Of a DNA stretch of 64,000 bases, positions 54,516 to 64,000 are shown one piece after another. A program made the translations under genes and the position numbers. Numbering within the stretch: position 1 is the first letter of the stretch; each line of letters begins with the position of its first letter. Location: positions 295,036,526 to 295,100,525 of the forward strand of contig OX336388.2 of NCBI GenBank assembly GCA_946902985.2, written 5' to 3'. The notes under the pieces are model-generated. The model was given only the letters and a program-made list of their open reading frames with translations. It did no database searches and was not told where the DNA came from. Origin of the DNA: Meconema thalassinum. Lineage: Eukaryota; Arthropoda; Insecta; Orthoptera; Tettigoniidae.

Positions 54516-55097
54516 TCATCCATAAATATATAATTTTGGCTTTATCTATCCAGAATGAGGTGCATAATACAGCCGTGTCTGTTGGAGTCTTAATGGTTTA
54601 TGGCCGAATGGTCTTCTTGGTGCTATTTCATTTTTCAGGTGTTGGTCCCAGCCCGTAGTCACCGCAATCGAACCTCGGTCGTCCTCGCGAAAGCTTCACC
54701 TATTTCCTTACAGAGGAATTACGCTAGCTGCTCTCACCAAGCTCGTAGCCCTAACTATGCTACAGCATGATAAGTTATATCTTATTCTCAAATCTGACAG
54801 GAAATAGCGAGCTGTGTCCTTGTATAACTTTCCCCACAAACTCGGAATGGGCCAAGCCTTATCACGGCACCTCCCTCAGTGTACAATACACAGTTTGTCA
54901 TCTGCTATCGGTCGAGGAAGGCACAGATCTCGTTACGGTTTGAGTCAGACTGTAGTTTTCAAACAAGCGACTACAGATAGGCCTACATGGAAGCAACATC
55001 CCCCTTTCATTTCGACATTTCAACACTTGCCTGGTGGTCTAAGAAACTAGAGCATCGTCATGTCGTAGTGGATATTTGAGGAGATAGTCAAAAGACT
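54516..55097. other. No gene recognised
   Basis: Some tRNA-box-like text occurs near 54655-54720, but no complete tRNA-like head, exon or transposon end was found. Confidence 0.35.
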
Positions 55098-55515
55098 TCT
55101 CTACTTAGTATGAAACAAAGTTCCCGATTCTTGGATGTCACCGATAATCTCGAGAACCACTGGATGGATTTTGATGCGGTTTTCACCATTCTGTAAAGGA
55201 TGTCTCGCGGAAGGGTTATGTAGAAAATAATTTATTTATGATCAAAGGAAGCCAAGCAATAATGATTTCAGTAAAAAAGGTCGAAAAAAAAACTGGCGTC
55301 CGTGCGCCTTTTAAGCTTACGCTGGGCAAATCGTTTAAAATATCAATATACTATGAGTGTAAGAATTGTTCAGCATGAAAAGTTCTACAAAAAAGTCCCC
55401 AAGAGCATAACTCTATCTTCAATATATCGCCCACTATAAGTGTTTTTACGTTTTCATTTCTTTCAACAATCTCCATTCAATTATTAAGGTGACAGTTTAC
55501 GAGATAGATATTATA
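55098..55515 (+). mobile_element. Helitron family H1, 5' part only
   Basis: Starts TCTCTACTTAGTATGAAACA and follows the H1 body (GATTCTTGGATGTCACCGAT, GAACCACTGGATGGATTTTG, ATCAAAGGAAGCC) to GTGACAGTTTACGAG. There it breaks off into an ATT microsatellite; the 3' hairpin and CTAG are missing. Confidence 0.75.
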
Positions 55516-55518
55516 TGA

Positions 55519-55519
<1 letters not shown>

Positions 55520-55551
<32 letters not shown>

Positions 55552-55554
55552 TTA
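55520..55554. repeat. (ATT)n microsatellite
   Basis: About eleven ATT units at the truncation point of the Helitron fragment. Confidence 0.95.
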
Positions 55555-55814
55555 AACTTAATATCGCAGTCCGCATAGCAGTGGCGGGTCGTAGATGAAA
55601 AATCAGGTGAAGAGCCAATCTCTAATTTCAGCGGTCGACCTACGCGATGTTTGCGTTTATTTTAAAGCTAAAATATCTGCTAAAAAGCGTAACACTTCAC
55701 CGAATACAAAATAAATTTCAGTACTGAAAGGTCACTCATTTGTATTTTATAAATTAGGTCAATTCTCCGTTCCTTAAGGTTGGCAAACTTAGGCTGTCCT
55801 CATAGAAGTTGGTT

Positions 55815-56155
55815 GATTGGTTCCTAAGTTTAGGGTCTGTGACAACGCGGTCATGTAGCCTCGTGTACTTTGGGTGTGTGTAGAATCTGTCTGATAACCG
55901 GTGTTAATTGTGATGGCTGTATTAGTGTGTGTTATCTGTAATTCAGGTAAGGACTGCAGACGATCAATTTTTTAGGAGGTTCTTTTTCATGCCATACATC
56001 TATGAGAGAGGACCGCCGGCTTTACTTCCCCTCCGAAAGAAGGCATACTGAGGGATTTTTAACGCTCTTAAAAATCCGACAACTTCGGCCGGGTTTGAAC
56101 CTGCGTCCTTGGGCATAGAAGCTCAACATGCTACCAACTAAGCCACCGAAGCCGC
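55815..56155 (-). mobile_element. SINE family 2 with tail alpha, internally deleted
   Basis: Reverse complement of tail alpha (TTTGGGTGTGTGTAGAATCT, GGTGTTAATTGTGATGGCTG), then directly the CATACATCTATGA segment, CTTTACTTCCCCTCCGAAAG and the complete head (GGGTTTGAACCTGCGTCC ... CTAAGCCACCGAAGCC). About 170 bp of the body present in the full copy are missing. Confidence 0.78.
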
Positions 56156-56296
56156 TAAGCTGCACTTCGATACAACCAATGGAAAGAAAGAAATGCGCCA
56201 AATGCCGAACTAAAGGAGATAGAACTAGCGCTAGTTGAAGAAACGCAATTGTTTTACCAATCCATAAAACAGACGCTACTTAGCCTATATCACTTA

Positions 56297-57080
56297 CTAG
56301 CAACCCGACCCGCCTTCGCCCGGGAACATCTCGACATGATGGGTTAAAATCACTGACTGGAATATTAATCATATTATCATGGAGATGCATGTGCAACAAA
56401 TTCTTGTCAGACTTAATTGAAGAATGGCGAGGTGCATGAAACACAAATCCACCTTCCGTCCAATCTTAACTTGACTGTGAATTTTGCGGAACGAAAAGTT
56501 CACAGGCGAAATGAAGAAAAGCCGAGTTGCACTTCCAGGGAAACTCCAAACACAACCACTCTTCTCTAGTTTTTAACTCAACACGACTCGACAGTTTGCT
56601 GCTGGCTGTATCTGGGGCAATAAGCTCGTCCGCTAGCTAAGCTGTAACTGGGGTGATAGACTCGCCCCTAGCTAGCTCGTAAACTGTCGCCTCAGTAACT
56701 GAATGGAGATTGTTGGAATAAATTAAAACGTAAAAACACTTATAGTGGGCGATGTATTGAAGATAGACATATGCTCTCGCGGACTTTTTTGTAGAACGTT
56801 TCATGCTGAACAGTTCTTACGCTCATATTATTTAGATATTTTTAACGGTTTGCTCAGCGTAAGCTTACAAAGTGCTCGGTCGCCAGGTTTTTTTTCGACT
56901 TTTCCACTGAAATCGTTAGTGCTCGGCTTCCTTTGACCATAAATAAATTATTTTCTACGGAAATCATCCCCGAGATATCCTTTACAGAATGGTGAAAACC
57001 GCATCAAAATCCATCCAGTGGTTCTCGAGTTTACCCGTAACATCCAAGAATCGGGGACTTTGTTTTATACCAAGTAGAGA
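56297..57080 (-). mobile_element. Helitron family H1, complete non-autonomous copy
   Basis: On the - strand: 5' TCTCTACTTGGTATAAAACA at 57080 and 3' hairpin CCCGGGCGAAGGCGGG followed by TCGGGTTGCTAG ending at 56297. The plus-strand neighbours are A before CTAG and T after the other end, so insertion was between A and T. 784 bp, no Rep/helicase. It is the cleanest H1 copy in the window. Confidence 0.87.
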
Positions 57081-57167
57081 TACAACGTGCACTATTGAAG
57101 GACCCTTCAGCACCTTACGCAGAGTGAAAACTTGGATAATATGGTCAACAAGGACAGAAAGTCACGT

Positions 57168-57646
57168 CCGTTGAGTAGCGGTCAGCGTGATCAGCTGCCA
57201 CCCCGGAGGTCCGCGCTTTGATTCCCGGCTCAGCCACGAAATTTTTGAAAAGTGGTATGAGGACTGGAATGGGGTCTACTCAGCCTCGGGTGGTCCAAAT
57301 GAGTAGAGGGGGTTCGATTCTCACCTCAGCCATCCTCGAAGTGGTTTTCCGTGGTTTTCGTCTTCGGGCAAATGCCGGGATGGTGACCTACCGTCAGGCC
57401 ACGGCCGCCTCCTTCCCTCTTCCTTGTCTATCCCTCCCATTCTACCCATCCCCTCCCACCCCTCATAAGGCCTCTGTTCGCTTCGCAGGTGAGGCCGCCT
57501 GGGCGAGGCGCTAGTCCCGCCTCCCCAGTTGTATCACCAGATTCGATTTCAAGCTTCAGGACACTGCCCGTAGAGGCGGTAAACGTGGGATCCCTCACTG
57601 AGTCCGTGGGAAAAGCCTGCCTGGTGGGTAAAATGACAACGAAAAA
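57168..57646 (+). mobile_element. SINE family 5 with tail gamma, second copy
   Basis: Head GTTGAGTAGCGGTCAGC and GCTTTGATTCCCGGC, TGAGGACTGGAATGGGGTCT, the central domain (CGAAGTGGTTTTCCGTGG, GGCAAATGCCGGGATGGTGA, AGGCCACGGCCGCCTCCTTC), gamma tail (AGGACACTGCCCGTAGAGGC, GTCCGTGGGAAAAGCCTGC), then ACGAAAAAAAA. About 90% like the copy at 37074-37571 by eye; target duplication not clear. Confidence 0.85.
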
Positions 57647-57804
57647 AAATCTATCATAATGTGCCTTCTTTGCGAAAACTGGGCTAAGACAAAAATGTTC
57701 CTGTCCTAAATTGAGGCGTCCAGTTGCAAAACGCGTTTAATCCACTTGCGAATAAGAATCATTTTCATGAGAAACGTTTCTGTGGACTTTGCCTTCCGTA
57801 TCTT

Positions 57805-58195
57805 TTGTGTTCGTTGTTTTTTGTTTTTGCTTTGTGTTTCTTAATTTTGGTTTTCTGCTTTTGCTTTTTGCTTCGGGTTTTTTGTTTTTGTTTTTGGTTT
57901 AGGGTTTGTCTTCTGGAAAAACAAAATAAAACAAAACAAAATAAAATAAAATAAAACAAAATAAAATAAACAAAACAAAATCCAAATGAAACAAAATAAA
58001 CTTAACAATATAAATACAAAAATAAAATAATATAAAACAAATAAAAAATAAAACAAAGAAATTTAAAACAAAATAAAACGAAATAATATAAAACAAAACA
58101 AAATCAAAATAAAGCAAAACAAAACAAAATAAAATAAAATAATAAACACAACCAAACAAAATACCTAGGTATAACAACATAAAATGAAGTAAGAT
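57805..58195. repeat. Low-complexity block: T-rich half followed by A-rich half
   Basis: 57805-57900 is a T-rich strand of the form TTTTTGCTT/TTTTTGTTTTTGG. 57916-58195 is A-rich with AAAAC, AAAAT and AAAATAAAC units. The strand composition flips at about 57910. The long open frames on the - strand here (phenylalanine/leucine-rich) are by-products of the composition. Confidence 0.9.
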
Positions 58196-58204
58196 ATAAT
58201 CATA

Positions 58205-59620
58205 CTAATATATAACAAGAAGTTCCGTGACGAACTAAAGAGCCTACTTTTCATGCCAATGATTATTCTACAGTATATGTACCTATCTAGAATAATGACG
58301 AAATTAAGTTGATAATATCGAAATTTCTAATTAGTTCGAAATACTGTATACCTGGCATAATGTAGCCTAATAGAGCACTACAGTTGGCAGCCCTGATGAC
58401 TGAATATATTCTTAGTTCCATCTCTTAAGGTACAGAATACAAAATTTGGTTGAAGTGCAATGAATAGCATGGACGTTACATCCAGTTAAACATTGGATCT
58501 AACAGCACGCGTAAAATCATGTTGGCAACAATGTCATGCATGTATTGGTCAGAAATAATCTGAAATAATATGATCTGCTGTTGTGTCAATTTTGAATGAA
58601 ATCCATTAGTTAGTATAGAAGTTACATGCATTTTAAAATTGAACCTATCAGCAGGTTTAGAATCATGTTGGCAGCACTGTCATATATTAGTTACTCCAAA
58701 TTCATCTAGAATGCCAGGTACTATACGTGTGCAAAGTTTAGAGCTATTGGTTTGCATACTTTCTGATATATTGATATTAGGGTAACAAAAATAGGGACAG
58801 CACATATTAACAGTTGGCAGCCCTGGTTGCTCTTAAGAATACGCATAGTCATATCTGTTATGGTACACATAGCACATACGAAATTTGGTTGAAATCCAAA
58901 TGATAGTATGGAAGTTACATGTATTTAAAGTTGGACCTGTCAGCAGGCTTAGAATCATGTTGGTAGCACTGATGTATATAAGTTACTCCAAATTGATATA
59001 GAATGTCAGGTACTATACGTGTGCATAGTTTAAAGCTGTCGGCTTGCATACTCTCTGATATATTGGTATTTGGATAACATAAATTAGGAGCATTTATTAA
59101 CAGTTGGCAGCCCTCGTGGGTCTTAAGAATACGCTCAGTCATATCTGGTTATGTACACACACAACATACAAAATTTGGTTGAATTCCAATTGATAGTGTA
59201 GAAGTTATATGCATTTAAAAATCGGTCCTATCAGCAGGCTTATAATCATTTTGGCAACACTGCCATGTATGGCCTCCTGGAAATTAAACTGCAATAATAT
59301 TATCTATAAGTGTGCCAATTTTGAAATAGCTCCCATTCATACCTTCCAAGATATCCAACAAGGTGCTCAAATTTCAATTGCGATTTTTTTTAGGAGTTGG
59401 TAGCACTGAGATCATTTTCGAATATGGCCGTGAGATATTCGGGTATATATCTTTACTCCTACCAAATTTTGTTTCGATTGCTCCAGCCGTTTAGGAGTTG
59501 ATAGGGGGGGGGGGGGCACACACACAGACAGACAGACAGACAGACACACACACATTTGCCCGATCTCATAAGTCTACTTTTTCCTCATTTTTGCTAAATG
59601 TGAAAAGTAGGCTAAAAATG
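58205..59620 (+). mobile_element. Family F element, copy 2
   Basis: Starts ACAAGAAGTTCCGTGACGAA then AGCCTACTTTTC, and ends GAAAAGTAGGCTAAAAATG, so AGCCTACTTTTC is inverted near both ends. The interior is built of diverged repeats headed by CAGTTGGCAGCCCT (58381, 58809, 59099) and ACAAAATTTGGTTGAA. Near the 3' end come CGTTTAGGAGTTGATAGGGG, a G run, ACACACACAGACAGACAGAC and TTTGCCCGATCTCATAAGTC. No protein. Copy 3 at 62148-63290 is very similar. Confidence 0.7.
59505..59553. repeat. G run, (CA)n and (CAGA)n microsatellite
   Basis: G13, then CACACACACA, five CAGA units, then CACACACA inside the family F element. A reverse-sense (GTCT)n run follows at 59632-59666, so the two face each other across 80 bp. 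Confidence 0.95.
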
Positions 59621-60184
59621 AGTTGGTGTGTGTCTGTCTATCTGTCTGTCTGTCTGTCTGTCTGTGTGCAAGAACCACTGGCCCGATTTAAATGAAATTT
59701 TGCATGAACGTAGCTGATTTACCAAGTTTACATATAGGATACTTTTGATTTCGATATTTTGCACTATTAAAATTGGCGGCCATTTTAGTGACGTCACTAC
59801 ACACTTTGGTTTTAAAATTTCATATTTCCATATTAAATAAAAAGAGAACGCTTAGAAATAGCAAAGTTTTGAAGGAACATGCGAACTTGAAAATTTAATT
59901 TCCTATATGAAAGGTCCTTATCACTTTTCGTGTATCTCCAACGGTTAGCGAGTAATACCCACATATTTGACGTCACTACACCCTCTGGTTTCAAAATTTC
60001 ATATTTCCATTTCAAATAAAAAGAGAACGCTAAGAAATAGCAAACTTTTGATGGCATACACGAGCTTTAACATTTAATTTTCTATCCAAAAGTTCCTGAT
60101 CACTTTTCGTGTATCTCCAACGGTTAGCGAGTAAAACCTAAATTTGTGCAATAAAACACGGTCAACACCGAGCGGTGCAGTATA
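59621..60184. repeat. Tandem duplication of 179 bp
   Basis: The unit starting TGACGTCACTACACACTTTG at 59789 repeats at 59968 (TGACGTCACTACACCCTCTG). Both continue through TTTCATATTTCCAT, AAATAAAAAGAGAACGCT and TTTTCGTGTATCTCCAACGG to about 60145. No coding content. Confidence 0.8.
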
Positions 60185-62137
60185 TCTCTACATATATAAA
60201 AATGAAAGTTTGTCTGTTTTTCTGAATTTCTACGGAAATTTGAGTTATTTACGCGTTTTAGACTGTTTAATGATGGATGCGCGCGAAAATAATTTTTTGG
60301 TCTGTCTGTTTGTATGTTTGTCTGTGGATAACTTTGTTCCCTTATAACTCGAGAACGGCTGGGTGTATCAACGTAAAATTTGGTACAGATATCCATCAGA
60401 GGCACGACACTAATCATTGATGTAACTCTTCTCCGTACCTCTCATAAAAGGGGGCATACCCCCTTAAAATACATGCTGAAATTGGGTTAGAAGGACGAGA
60501 CAAAGCTCATTTTCAGCTCCTCATTGTGAGAGACAAAACTCGGGGACCCTTTGAAAAGCACATTTTAAGGCCCTAAAATCAACCGTTTTTGAGATATTCC
60601 CAGAAAACTAATGAACGAATGCAAGCCTGTAACCATGGCAACTGATTCTCAGAGGTCCATCTATTGCTGTAAGACTCAATGCAATTCCATTAATTACATT
60701 AGTGTGAAAGTTTGCAAACGGCTAGAAGGTTATCACGGAACCGAATTAAGCTGTAAAATTGATCAATACGTATAATGCGCTTAAGAGGGTCAAGAGGTAC
60801 TCTAGAATTTTTTCGCGCGATTTACACCTGCGGGTGTGGTACGGCAGGTATATTATATTCCTATTCCTATATTATATTATTATTATTAGTACTATATTAT
60901 GGCGTACAACGACGAGACAAAGCCCCTCGGTGCCAGAAACAAAACTCGGGGGCTGTAAAGTGTCCTCGAAAACGACATTATAAGGCTCTAAATCCAATAG
61001 TTTCTGAAATATTCCCAGAAAACTACTTTAATTTAATTTAACAAACTAATGAAGGAATGCAAATCGGTAACCATGTCATTATCTCAAGGGGTGGCATCCA
61101 ACTTTCCATCTATTTCTGTAAGAAGCAATGTCACTCCATTTATTATATTTCTGTGAAAGTTTGCAAATGGCTATAAGGTTATCACGGAACCAACGTAGAC
61201 TGTATAATTCATCAATGCAATTAAGGGGGTCAAGAGGTAACCTAGAATTTTTTCATGCAATTTTCACGTGCGACATATAGTACAGAAGGTCTATTATATC
61301 TCCAAACAGCAACATTATATTCAAAAATTTCTGAATTGAATCAGCATTTTTTGCGGCTTTTAGGAATTTGGACCATTTGAGGTTAACGAACCTCAATTTT
61401 CATGCACCACAAGCCTTTGTAATTTATGAAAGGGGTCTTCCTCTGTATCGTAGAGGGTCAGTTTTTATGTGACGTGTATTGCGTTTCGTCTGCAAGGCTT
61501 TCAATTCTATTTCACGTCAGGAAGTACACGTTAGGTGAATTTAGATTGAGAGCACATTTTAAGTTTATTTTTTTTGTCGACATACGGGTTCATCGTAAGG
61601 ATGATTTTGTTTGATACTGTATGGAAGATATACCCATATTTGGATATCTGGGTGATATGTTGTAGACAATAGAATTGTCTGTCTGTCTTTCTGTGTATCT
61701 TTATGTACGCCAATAACTCGTGTTCGGATGCTTGGTGCATCGTAAAATTAGGTATGGTAACAATGAGAGTCAATACACAAATCATTTATAAAACTCTTCA
61801 CCGTACTTTTCATACAGTAGAAGGGTGGGTGTAAGGAAAAACTTCTCAAAATACATGCTAAAATAGGCGAAATATAAAAATTATCCTAGAAGGACGACCA
61901 AAGCATATGTTGCGCTTCTCAATGTGAGACACAAAATTCGGGAGTCTATAAAGGGTCTCCGAAAAGCACATTTTAAGGCCCTTAAATTAACAGTTTGTGT
62001 GATATTCCCAGAAAACTAACTTCGTTCTGATAAACTTATGAAGGAATGACAAACCGCTAACCAATGCAACAGTAGCTCAATTGATAATGTCTGGTGTTAA
62101 CACCGAACACCGTTCGAAGAACGGGTACTTCTGCTAG
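60185..62137 (+). mobile_element. Non-autonomous Helitron (family H2), 1.95 kb
   Basis: 5' end TCTCTACATATATAAAAATG preceded by A; 3' hairpin CCGTTCGAAGAACGG followed by GTACTTCTG and CTAG, then T. This fits insertion between A and T. The interior has three diverged copies of a block containing GACGAGACAAAGC / AAAACTCGGG / CACATTTTAAGGC / ATATTCCCAGAAAACTA (about 60495, 60912, 61892). No Rep/helicase frame. It differs from family H1 in both ends. Confidence 0.85.
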
Positions 62138-62147
62138 TATAAAATAA

Positions 62148-63195
62148 AACAAGAAGTTCCGTGACGAACTAAAGAGCCTACTTTTCTTAAAATTTAAGAT
62201 TCATGCCAATGATTAATCTATATGGATCTATCTAGAATAATGACGAAATTAAGTTGGTAATATCGAAATTTATAATTAGTTCGAAATACTGTATACCTGG
62301 CATAATGTAGCCTAATAGAGAACTACAGTTGGCAGCCCTAGTGACTGAATACATTCTTAGTTCCATCTCTTAAGTTTCAGAATACCAAATTTGGTTGAAG
62401 TCCAATGGATAGCATGGACGTTACATGCAGTTAAACATTGGATCTAACAGCGCGCGTAAAATCAAGTAGGCAACAATGACATACATGTATTGGTCAGAAA
62501 TAATCTGAAATAATATGATCTATTGTTTTGTCAATTTTGAATGAAATCCATTAGTTAGTATAGAAGTTACAAGCATTTTAAAATTGGACCTATCAGCAGG
62601 CTTAGAATCATGTTGGCTGCACTGGCTTAGGTCTATATTAGTTACTCCAAATTAATCCAGAATGTCAGGTACTATACGTGTGCAAAATTTAGAGCAATTG
62701 GCTTGCATACTTTGTGATATATTGATATTAGGGTAACAAAAATAGAGACAGTATTTATTGACTGTTGGCAGCCCTGGTTACTCTTAAGAATCGGCATAGT
62801 CATATCTGCTTATGTACACATAGCACACACGAAATTTGGTTGAAATCTAATTGATAGTGTAGAAGTTATATGCATTTAAAATTTGGACCTATCAGCAGGC
62901 TTATAATCATTTTGGCAACACTGCCATGTATGGCCTCCTGGAAATTAAACCGAAATATTATTATCTATACGTGTGCCAATTTTGAAATAGCTCCCATTCA
63001 TACCTTCCAAGATATCCAACATGGAGCTCAAATTTTAATTGCGATTTTTCAGCAGTTGGTAGCACTGACATCATTTTCAAATATGGCCGTGAGATATTCA
63101 GGTATAGATCTTTACTCCTACCAAATTTTGTTTCGATTGCTGCAGCCGTTTAGGAGTTGATAGGGGGGGGGGCACACACAGCCAGCCAGCCAGCC

Positions 63196-63228
<33 letters not shown>

Positions 63229-63290
63229 TTTGCCCGATCTCATAAGTCTACTTTTTCCTCATTTTTGCAAAATGTGAAAAGTAGGCTAAT
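62148..63290 (+). mobile_element. Family F element, copy 3
   Basis: Same start (ACAAGAAGTTCCGTGACGAA, AGCCTACTTTTC) and end (GAAAAGTAGGCT) as copy 2, with one internal repeat block fewer. The microsatellite near the 3' end reads CCAG then CAGA repeats (63180-63230). It begins only about ten bases after the H2 Helitron end. Confidence 0.7.
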
Positions 63291-63783
63291 AATTAAAACA
63301 TTTTACGACATGATCCTTATTCACAAGTGTATTGAACGAGTTCTGCAACTGGACAACTCAATTGTAAACATTGAAAATGAATTCACTATCTTTGCCGAAA
63401 GCTCTTCGTTTTCATTTATTGAACCCCTTCCCAATTTGATTGCTGTTTGTCCTTCCACTGTCACTGACTCTTATTGTTAACATAAACAAGGAAGCACACT
63501 TTGTATATTGAGGGTGAAAGTAACTTTTATACATTTCTATACAACATTCCGAAAATAAGCGCAACTCAATTTATGCGATCACCTTTCATTTACACTTTTT
63601 TCCTTATCTCGTGTCTTCTAATTAATTCGTCGATTCTTCGGTTAGTCGATAAATCGATTAATAGTTTTCGATTAACTTAAATTATTCGATTACCGAACAT
63701 CGCTTATCACCAGCTGTAGCCAGAACTCTTGTAGACTAGTGATGAATTAGGATTTATGTTCTACACTGACTATTATGTGCCAG
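63291..63783. other. No gene recognised
   Basis: AT-rich. The frame that continues to 63480 (TFYDMILIHKCIERVLQLDN ...) has no known domain. A cluster of ATCGATTAA-like motifs lies at 63630-63700 without evident function. Confidence 0.35.
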
Positions 63784-64000
63784 AAAACCGTATCATAATG
63801 AGGCTCATTATAACACTATTTGTCACCCCCGTACTTCTTTTATTCACTCTTACTCTCTCTCTCTTAGGTCGACAAACTCCCTAGAGGGCCTGCCGACCTG
63901 AAGGAAACTTACCAACGGCGACCCCAAGACATCCTTTACGGGACTTGATGGCTTTACCTCGGCGGCCGGTGTTGACAACGCACTCAGGTGACCCCCTCAG
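63784..64000. repeat. Start of repeat family E, copy 3, and unidentified right edge
   Basis: GAAAACCGTATCATAATGAG and GCTCATTATAACACTATT match the start of the family E copies at 657 and 52890, but the match stops at about 63830. The remaining GC-richer 170 bp (CTCTCTCTCTTAGGTCGAC, GAGGGCCTGCCGACCTGAAG) contains a possible AG acceptor but nothing recognisable before the window ends. Confidence 0.5.

Noticed and set aside
57765..58180. Hydrophobic phenylalanine-rich frames on the - strand as membrane proteins
   Set aside because: They are produced by A-rich low-complexity DNA (AAAAC/AAAAT units).

Overview
The window looks like repeat-rich euchromatin from an arthropod, most likely an insect with a large genome. 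The evidence is a spliced metazoan gene with GT-AG introns, one of them 13.4 kb long. It is set among mariner, Tigger/pogo, hAT-like and Helitron elements, non-LTR retrotransposons, a Ty3/Gypsy element and several tRNA-headed SINE families. The style of the SINE and LINE tails makes me think of orthopteroid (polyneopteran) insects, but that is an impression and was not tested. Nothing bacterial or viral (apart from the retrotransposon) is visible, and I see no intact tRNA or rRNA gene.

Host gene: the only host gene I recognise is the 3' end of a FEM1B-like gene on the + strand. It has four coding exons (1653-1870, 15309-15425, 16616-16722, 17795-17940) and a 3' UTR with two AATAAA signals (17978, 18401). 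The exons splice in frame into the last 195 residues of the protein: late ankyrin repeats plus the C-terminal elongin/CUL2 docking segment. Earlier exons must lie outside the window.

1-18.4 kb: the first intron is filled with nested elements. These are a Tigger element containing a foldback MITE, an inverted pair of SINEs, a non-LTR retrotransposon of about 7.8 kb, a pogo-like MITE, and SINE and LINE fragments. The retrotransposon has its 5' part inverted relative to its 3' end, with about 3.7 kb of 66-bp tandem repeats at the junction.

18.4-38 kb: dead mariner copies, SINEs, two Helitrons, a 1.15-kb near-perfect palindrome (24194-25341), hAT-like elements with clear 8-bp target duplications, a LINE RNase H fragment, a mariner deletion derivative with about 180-bp terminal repeats, and further SINEs with clear target-site duplications.

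38-50.3 kb: one complete Ty3/Gypsy LTR retrotransposon on the - strand, with very long (2.75 kb) nearly identical LTRs and a 4-bp target duplication. Its gag-pol reading frame has three lesions.

50.3-64 kb: a small TA-flanked MITE, a jockey-type LINE fragment, a repeated non-autonomous retroelement, three Helitron copies, more SINEs, low-complexity DNA, and two members of a 1.1-1.4 kb element family that carries internal repeats and CAGA-type microsatellites.

Nothing here works as an operon. The biology is one host gene plus layered mobile-element insertions, and many insertion events can be ordered from nesting and target-site duplications. All boundaries and similarities were judged by eye.
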